A stretch of 20,159 bases of DNA, from contig DBPQ01000042.1 in the NCBI GenBank assembly GCA_002304945.1, positions 1 to 20,159 on the forward strand, read 5' to 3'. Both the position numbers and the translations under genes were made by a program. Of the stretch, positions 16,213 to 20,159 are shown in pieces (within the stretch, counting starts at the first letter, position 1; every line of letters starts with the position of its first letter). The notes beneath the pieces were generated by a model. The model did not search any database, was not told where the DNA came from, and was given only the letters and a program-made list of their open reading frames with translations. The DNA comes from Actinomycetales bacterium UBA1416. Lineage in GTDB: Bacteria; Actinomycetota; Actinomycetes; Actinomycetales; Actinomycetaceae.

Positions 16213-17148
16213 GTGAGCACCGCGAAGACCAACCTTCTCCTCGTGCTCACGGCCGCGATCTGGGGGTTCGCGTTCGCCGCCCAGCGGGAGGGCGCGCAGT
16301 ACGTGGGTGCGTTCTCCTTCAACGCCGCCCGCTTCTCCCTGGGTGCGCTCTCCCTCCTGCCCGTCATGGCGGTGCTCAGCAGCCGGACGACGACGCCGTT
16401 CCGCACCCCGAACCCCCGGCTCACCCTCGCGTGGGGTGCCGCCGCCGGCCTGGTCCTCTTCTCCGCGTCCACCCTCCAGCAGGTGGGGATCGAGACGACG
16501 ACGGCCGGCAAGGCCAGCTTCATCACCGGCCTCTACATCGTGCTCGTCCCGGTGCTCGGCCTGGCGCTCGGGCACCGCACGAACGCGCGCACCTGGACGG
16601 GCGTGGTCCTCGCGGTCGCGGGGCTCTGGCTGCTCTCCTTCGTGCCAGGCTTCTCCCTCGTGGCCGGGGACGGGCTGGTGCTGATCGGGGCGTTCTTCTG
16701 GGCGATCCACATCCTGGTGATCGACCGCGCGAACCTCGACGTCGACCCCCTCCCGCTCTCCGCCGTCCAGTTCGGCACCACGGCGGCGCTCTCCGCGATC
16801 GCCGCCGTGGCCACGGAGGCGCGGCCGTTCGCGGGGCTGGGCGACGCCGTCGTCCCCGTGCTGTATGCCGGGCTGATCTCGGTGGGGATCGCCTATACCC
16901 TCCAGGTGGTGGCGCAGCAGTGGGCCAAGCCCGCGCACGCGGCGCTCATCCTCAGCCTGGAGACGGTGTTCGGGGCGGTGGGCGGCGCGCTCGTGCTCGG
17001 CGAGCGGATGACGGCGCGCGGCTACGCCGGCAGCCTGCTCATCCTCGCCGGGATCATGGTCTCCCAACTGCCGCGGCGGGTATCTCAGGCGTGGCCCCTC
17101 CAGCCGGAGTCGCGCGACGACGCCCGCTCGAGCAGCCCGCGCACGTAG
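16213..17148 (+). CDS. EamA / DMT-family transporter
   Basis: A 311-aa inner-membrane protein with about ten hydrophobic helices in two EamA repeats (roughly residues 5-140 and 150-285). Typical pieces are LLLVLTAAIWGFAFAAQREGAQYVGAFSFNAARF at the start, ETTTAGKASFITGLYIVLVPV at the end of the first half, and ALILSLETVFGAVGGALVLGERMTARGYAGSLLILAGI in the second. DMT carriers move small metabolites such as amino acids or purines; the substrate cannot be assigned. The start is GTG with a -10 at leaderless distance. The last 64 bp overlap tail-to-tail with the DinB gene on the other strand, so antisense interference is possible. Confidence 0.92.
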   Translation: MSTAKTNLLLVLTAAIWGFAFAAQREGAQYVGAFSFNAARFSLGALSLLPVMAVLSSRTTTPFRTPNPRLTLAWGAAAGLVLFSASTLQQVGIETTTAGKASFITGLYIVLVPVLGLALGHRTNARTWTGVVLAVAGLWLLSFVPGFSLVAGDGLVLIGAFFWAIHILVIDRANLDVDPLPLSAVQFGTTAALSAIAAVATEARPFAGLGDAVVPVLYAGLISVGIAYTLQVVAQQWAKPAHAALILSLETVFGAVGGALVLGERMTARGYAGSLLILAGIMVSQLPRRVSQAWPLQPESRDDARSSSPRT

Positions 17149-17627
17149 CCGATCTGGCCCATGTGCTGGGTGATGTCGTTGACCACGGAGACGAGGCGCA
17201 CCGCGGCGGTGACGGGCGGGTCCCAGTGCTCGTCGACGACGCGGCCCCAGTCCTCCTCCCCCATCGCCCGGAGGATTCCGGCGGTCCGGGCGTGGACGGC
17301 GTCGTGATACTCGACGAAGAGGCGCGGCTCGGTGGGCGGGAAGGCGGCGACGTCGTCGGGGCCCTGGCCGTAGCCGACGTCCCCGTCCCGGTACGGCAGG
17401 GCGAACCGGTCCCGGAAGCCGGCGCTGGTCCAGACCTGCGCGGTGCCGGCGATGCCGGCGAGGTGGTCGTCCTCGACGCGGCTGAGGTGCCAGGCAAGCC
17501 AGGCGATCGAGTTCGCGGCGGGGTCGGGTTGCCAGAGGAGGTCCTCCGCGGTGAGGCCGTCGAGGGCGACGGGGAGCAGTTCGTGCACGCGCTCGAACGC
17601 GTCGAGGAGCAGGTCGGTGCAATCCAT
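17085..17627 (-). CDS. DinB-family putative metalloenzyme (mycothiol-transferase-like)
   Basis: A 180-aa four-helix-bundle-type protein. The DinB metal triad candidates are His47 (IAWLAWHLSRVEDDH), and His155 (NDITQHMGQIGYVRGLL), with His55 or His108 (FVEYHDAVH) as the third; this is the pattern of actinobacterial DinB proteins, several of which are thiol (mycothiol) transferases. Substrate unknown. The ATG has no ribosome site, but GACAAT (17639-17634 on the minus strand) ends 6 nt before it, suggesting a leaderless transcript. It is divergent from the Sir2 gene and overlaps the EamA 3' end by 64 bp. Confidence 0.88.
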   Translation of the reverse strand: MDCTDLLLDAFERVHELLPVALDGLTAEDLLWQPDPAANSIAWLAWHLSRVEDDHLAGIAGTAQVWTSAGFRDRFALPYRDGDVGYGQGPDDVAAFPPTEPRLFVEYHDAVHARTAGILRAMGEEDWGRVVDEHWDPPVTAAVRLVSVVNDITQHMGQIGYVRGLLERASSRDSGWRGHA

Positions 17628-17633
17628 TCACCC

Positions 17634-17639
17634 ATTGTC
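17634..17639 (-). promoter_or_regulatory. -10 element for a leaderless DinB transcript
   Basis: On the minus strand GACAAT is followed by GGGTGA and then the ATG, the same 6-nt gap as at 16201 and 2477. No clear -35 was found. Confidence 0.45.
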
Positions 17640-17717
17640 CGCGAGCCTCGCCCACCGCGCGATCCCCACCGCCCGCCGCGGCAGCAGCAGTTAGCCTGAA
17701 CCACGAGGAGGACGAGG

Positions 17718-18545
17718 ATGCCAGATGTCGCCGCGATCGCGGACGCGATGCGAGGCCACCGCACCCTCGTGGTCACCGGGGCAGGAATCTCGACAACCGC
17801 GGGGGTGCCGGACTACCGGGGCACCCCGGACCGGCGGAGCGTCGAGTACGAGGACTTCGTCCTCCACGAGATCTGGTACCGCTACCTGTGGTGGCGCAAC
17901 GAGATGAGCTGGACCCTGCTGCGGCAGGTCGCGCCGACGGCGGGCCACCGGGCCCTCGCCCGGCTGGAGGAGGCCGGCCCCGTGATCGGGATCGCCACGC
18001 AGAACGTGGACGGGCTGCACACCCTGGCCGGTTCCCGCCAGGTGGCGGAGCTGCACGGCACGTTCGACGCCGTGGTCTGCCTCCACTGCGGGGCGCGGTT
18101 CACGCGCTCCCGGATGTCCGAGATGATCCGGGACCTCAACCCCGGCCTCGACTTCCCCGCCCCGCCGCTCGCCGAGCTGGAGATCATCGCCGCGAAGGAT
18201 GAGGAGTCCGCCCAGCTGAATCCCATCGAGGTGCCCCCATGCCCGCACTGCGACGGCATGCTGAAGCCGGACGTCGTACTGTTCGGTGAACCGCTGCCGA
18301 AGGCCCCGGTCCGGGCGGCGAGCGCGCTCGCCGGGGCGTGTGACGTGGTCCTGACCGTGGGCACCTCCCTCGACGTGTCCACCGGCATGTGGGTGGTGAT
18401 GCAGGCCATGGAGAGCGGCGCCCGCCTGGTGGTGGTCAACCGCGGCCCCTCGCAGGCGGACCGGCTCGCGGACCTCGTCGTCGACGGCGGCGCCGACGAC
18501 GTCCTGCCCGGCCTCGCCGACGTCCTCCTCGGGGACGCGCCGTGA
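17718..18545 (+). CDS. NAD-dependent protein deacylase, Sir2 family
   Basis: A 275-aa sirtuin that removes acyl groups from lysines using NAD. It shows the NAD-binding motif VVTGAGISTTAGVPDYRG near the N terminus, TQNVDGLH, the catalytic His113 in ELHGT, and a complete zinc site: Cys121/Cys124 (CLHCG) and Cys175/Cys178 (CPHC). PDVVLFGEPLP and VGTSLDVSTG follow as in active sirtuins. GAGGAGG precedes the ATG; TAGCCT at about 17692-17697 may be the -10, giving a short leader. Its stop overlaps the GTG start of the mutase-like gene (GTGA), so the two are co-translated. Targets in this organism are unknown. Confidence 0.95.
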   Translation: MPDVAAIADAMRGHRTLVVTGAGISTTAGVPDYRGTPDRRSVEYEDFVLHEIWYRYLWWRNEMSWTLLRQVAPTAGHRALARLEEAGPVIGIATQNVDGLHTLAGSRQVAELHGTFDAVVCLHCGARFTRSRMSEMIRDLNPGLDFPAPPLAELEIIAAKDEESAQLNPIEVPPCPHCDGMLKPDVVLFGEPLPKAPVRAASALAGACDVVLTVGTSLDVSTGMWVVMQAMESGARLVVVNRGPSQADRLADLVVDGGADDVLPGLADVLLGDAP

Positions 18546-19303
18546 CCGTCATGCCCCCGGGCGGCACCCTCGTGCTGCTGCGGCACGGGGAGAGCGTCTA
18601 CAACGCCACGTCCACCTTCACCGGGCTGCTCGACGTCGGGCTCACCCGCGCCGGCGAGCGCCAGGTGGCGATCGCCGCGAACCTGATGCGCGCCGAGGGG
18701 ATCCTGCCCGACCTCGTGATCAACTCGCCGATGCTGCGGGCCAGCCGCACCACCGAGCTGCTGCTCGGCCACCTCGGCAGGGATGTCCCCGTGGAGACCA
18801 CGTGGCGCCTCGCGGAGCGGGACTACGGCTGCCTCACCGGCATCCCCAAGGCGGAGGCCGCCGCCCGGCACGGCGAGCACGCCTTCTTCGAGTGGCGCCG
18901 CACCCTCCACGGCCGCCCACCCGCGGCGAGCGCCGAGCAGCGGGCCACCTGGGTGGAACCCGCCCCCGTCGCCGACTCGGGTCCGCTCGTGGCGGGCGCG
19001 GGCGAGTCACTGCACGACGTCGTCATCCGTGTCCGGCCGCTGTGGGAGGAGGAGCTCCACGAACGGCTCACCGACGGTGCCACCGTCGTCGTCGTCGCCC
19101 ACGGCAACACGCTCCGCGCGCTCTGCGCGGTCATCGACGACCTCTCCGACACCGAGATCGAGGACCTCAACATCCCGGCCGGCCACCCGCTCGCCTACGA
19201 CGTCGACCACCTCGGCCACGCCCGTCCGCGTGGCGGGCGCTACCTCGACGACGCCGCCGCCACGGTGGCCGCCGCCCGTGTGGCCGCCGAGGGCGGAACC
19301 TGA
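18542..19303 (+). CDS. Phosphoglycerate mutase-like histidine phosphatase (dPGM type)
   Basis: A 253-aa member of the histidine-phosphatase superfamily, closest to 2,3-bisphosphoglycerate-dependent phosphoglycerate mutase. LVLLRHGESVYNATSTFTGLLDVGLT carries the phospho-accepting His15 in RHGES; Glu92 (LAERDYGCLTG) is the acid/base residue; VVAHGNTLRALCAVIDDLSDTEIEDLNIPAGHPLAYDVD contains His187 and the C-terminal dPGM block. The usual ERHYG is ERDYG here, and the normally RSYDxPPP segment is TLHGRPPA, so it may be a divergent paralog rather than the main glycolytic GpmA. The start is GTG 18542, overlapping the sir2 stop. A long in-frame extension upstream is Arg/Pro-rich and antisense-like, so it is not used. 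Confidence 0.88.
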   Translation: MTVMPPGGTLVLLRHGESVYNATSTFTGLLDVGLTRAGERQVAIAANLMRAEGILPDLVINSPMLRASRTTELLLGHLGRDVPVETTWRLAERDYGCLTGIPKAEAAARHGEHAFFEWRRTLHGRPPAASAEQRATWVEPAPVADSGPLVAGAGESLHDVVIRVRPLWEEELHERLTDGATVVVVAHGNTLRALCAVIDDLSDTEIEDLNIPAGHPLAYDVDHLGHARPRGGRYLDDAAATVAAARVAAEGGT

Positions 19304-19317
19304 GGGTTCGCTGAGCG

Positions 19318-19351
19318 CGGAGCCGCCGCGGGCGACGCCGGGCGGGCTCCG
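19318..19351 (+). terminator. Imperfect hairpin after the mutase-like gene
   Basis: CGGAGCC (19318-19324) and GGCTCCG (19345-19351) form a 7-bp stem enclosing a GC-rich loop. It lies 14 nt past the stop and directly before the next promoter. Weak terminator candidate. Confidence 0.45.
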
Positions 19352-19355
19352 TGAA

Positions 19356-19361
19356 CATAAT
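19356..19361 (+). promoter_or_regulatory. -10 element for a leaderless transcript of the 132-aa gene
   Basis: CATAAT matches TATAAT at 5 of 6 positions and is separated from the ATG at 19367 by only GGGGG. The G-run abuts the ATG and is too close to serve as a ribosome site, so leaderless initiation is likely. Confidence 0.6.
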
Positions 19362-19366
19362 GGGGG

Positions 19367-19765
19367 ATGATCTCCGTGGCCCTCGCCGAGTCCCTGAAGG
19401 CCGCCGGCCTGCCCTGGCGACCCGCCAGCGGGGACCGGTTCGTGATCCCGCACCGGAACATGGACGAGACCGTCTTCCACGTCAGCGAGATGACGATCGA
19501 GGTGCACGAGCACGTCGGCCACGGGGTGGTGAAGTTCAACGGCACCACTGAGTGGGCGCTGGATTCCGTTGCCCAGGAGGACGTCCTGTGGCTCCCCCGC
19601 GAGGACCAGCTGCGCGAGGCGCTCGGCCCCGAACTGATCGCGCTGGAACACGACGCGGACCGGTGGATCGTCACCTACCGGCTGGACGGGGCGAACCGGC
19701 GCGTCACGGATGACGACGTGGAGCACGCCTACGCCCGCGCCCTCCTCGACCTGCTGGGCGACTGA
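19367..19765 (+). CDS. Uncharacterised actinobacterial protein, 132 aa
   Basis: A soluble acidic protein starting MISVALAESLKAAGLPWRPASGDRFVIP. Recognisable conserved pieces are FNGTTEWALDSV, VLWLPREDQLREALG and a C-terminal helix YARALLDLLGD. Similar actinobacterial proteins exist and are sometimes labelled pilus assembly protein CpaE in databases, but this sequence has no ATPase motif, so that name is not supported. Function unknown. The fold suggested by the strands and the Trp/Leu/Pro-rich centre is a small alpha/beta domain. It appears to be transcribed alone from a leaderless promoter, in the same direction as the mutase-like gene. Confidence 0.85.
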   Translation: MISVALAESLKAAGLPWRPASGDRFVIPHRNMDETVFHVSEMTIEVHEHVGHGVVKFNGTTEWALDSVAQEDVLWLPREDQLREALGPELIALEHDADRWIVTYRLDGANRRVTDDDVEHAYARALLDLLGD

Positions 19766-19782
19766 CCAACCCACCGCCGCCC

Positions 19783-19819
19783 GGGACCATTGTCCCAGGC
19801 GCGGTCCCTCCGCTAGTGT
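19783..19819 (+). promoter_or_regulatory. Promoter with overlapping palindrome before the GMC gene
   Basis: TTGTCC (19790-19795), an 18-nt spacer and TAGTGT (19814-19819) form a fair sigma-70-like promoter 36 nt before the GTG. The -35 lies inside the palindrome GGGACCATTGTCCC (19783-19796), which could be an operator or a short terminator stem for the preceding gene. Confidence 0.5.
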
Positions 19820-19854
19820 TCAGGGCAAGCATCCCTGCCCCGGACGGAGAGCTC

Positions 19855-20159
19855 GTGCGCCCCTCGCCCACCCCCACCGCCCCACTCTCGGGCGCCACCC
19901 GGGACCACGTGGACGTCGTCGTCATCGGCTCCGGCTTCGGGGGGTCGGTGGCGGCGTACCGGCTCGCCGAGGGCGGCCGCTCCGTCGTCGTCCTCGAGAG
20001 GGGCCAGCCGTACCCCCCGGGCAGCTTCGCCCGCACCCCGTACGAGATGAGCCGGAACTTCTGGGAGCCGAAGGACGGCCTGCACGGCCTGTTCGACGTC
20101 CGGTCCTTCCGGAAGCTGGAGGCGATCGTCTCGGCGGGGCTCGGCGGCGGCTCGCTCAT
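19855..20159 (+). CDS. GMC / cholesterol-oxidase-like FAD oxidoreductase, N-terminal part
   Basis: The first 101 codons of a flavoprotein cut by the right edge. After a Pro/Thr-rich start comes VDVVVIGSGFGGSVAAYRLAEGGRSVVVLERG, a Rossmann FAD-binding motif with GSGFGG at residues 25-30 and the ribose-binding Glu at the end of the second strand. SAGLGGGSLI near the edge is the second FAD motif seen in cholesterol oxidases and related GMC enzymes. GTG is the start, with GGAG 5 nt upstream. No Tat signal is visible, so it is probably cytoplasmic. The substrate cannot be told from this portion. Confidence 0.88.
   Translation, partial: MRPSPTPTAPLSGATRDHVDVVVIGSGFGGSVAAYRLAEGGRSVVVLERGQPYPPGSFARTPYEMSRNFWEPKDGLHGLFDVRSFRKLEAIVSAGLGGGSL

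Noticed and set aside
18389..18541. N-terminal extension of the mutase-like protein inside sir2
   Set aside because: Consists of Arg/Pro/Gly-rich out-of-frame translation of the sir2 gene; the family start coincides with GTG 18542.

Overview
High-GC, densely coding actinobacterial chromosome. The best guess is Micrococcales (Cellulomonas/Georgenia-like), but the lineage is inferred from gene content, not measured. The evidence is: a dnaK operon preceded by two HspR-type HAIR operators, a DUF222/HNH (13E12-type) endonuclease, a CebR-like LacI sugar regulon, frequent GTG starts, and several genes that look leaderless. No tRNA, rRNA, CRISPR array, insertion sequence or replication origin was seen.

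Region 1 (1-3155). dnaK reads leftward and overlaps the GTG start of grpE, which is cut by the window edge. Two HAIR inverted repeats lie upstream of dnaK. Divergently transcribed are a 67-aa DUF2892 membrane protein and a P-loop uridine-kinase-like ATPase, the latter followed by a hairpin.

Region 2 (3155-11800). This is a carbohydrate locus. An ABC importer (lipoprotein binding protein plus two permeases, no ATPase gene) reads rightward. A convergent LacI repressor gene lies next, and divergent from it is a 1149-aa cytosolic protein whose WND motif resembles the catalytic motif of GH94-type glycoside phosphorylases. Near-identical palindromes built on AGAGAGCGCTCTCT occur twice before the transporter, twice before the large enzyme, and once inside the enzyme gene. 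The likely logic is uptake of a beta-linked oligosaccharide, intracellular phosphorolysis or hydrolysis, and control by the local LacI protein. The binding-protein gene carries a frameshift near 3818-3824, so the transporter is either inactive in this strain or the sequence has an error. The exact sugar is unknown. This is the most interesting part of the window.

Region 3 (11800-16200). An HNH endonuclease of the DUF222 family is convergent with a two-gene leftward operon (cytidylate-kinase-like protein, then an AhpD/CMD-like protein). A clade-3-like monofunctional catalase follows, ending in a very strong terminator.

Region 4 (16200-20159). An EamA transporter overlaps tail-to-tail with a DinB-family protein. 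Then come a Sir2 deacetylase translationally coupled to a phosphoglycerate-mutase-like protein, a 132-aa uncharacterised actinobacterial protein, and the first 101 codons of a GMC/cholesterol-oxidase-like flavoprotein that runs off the end.
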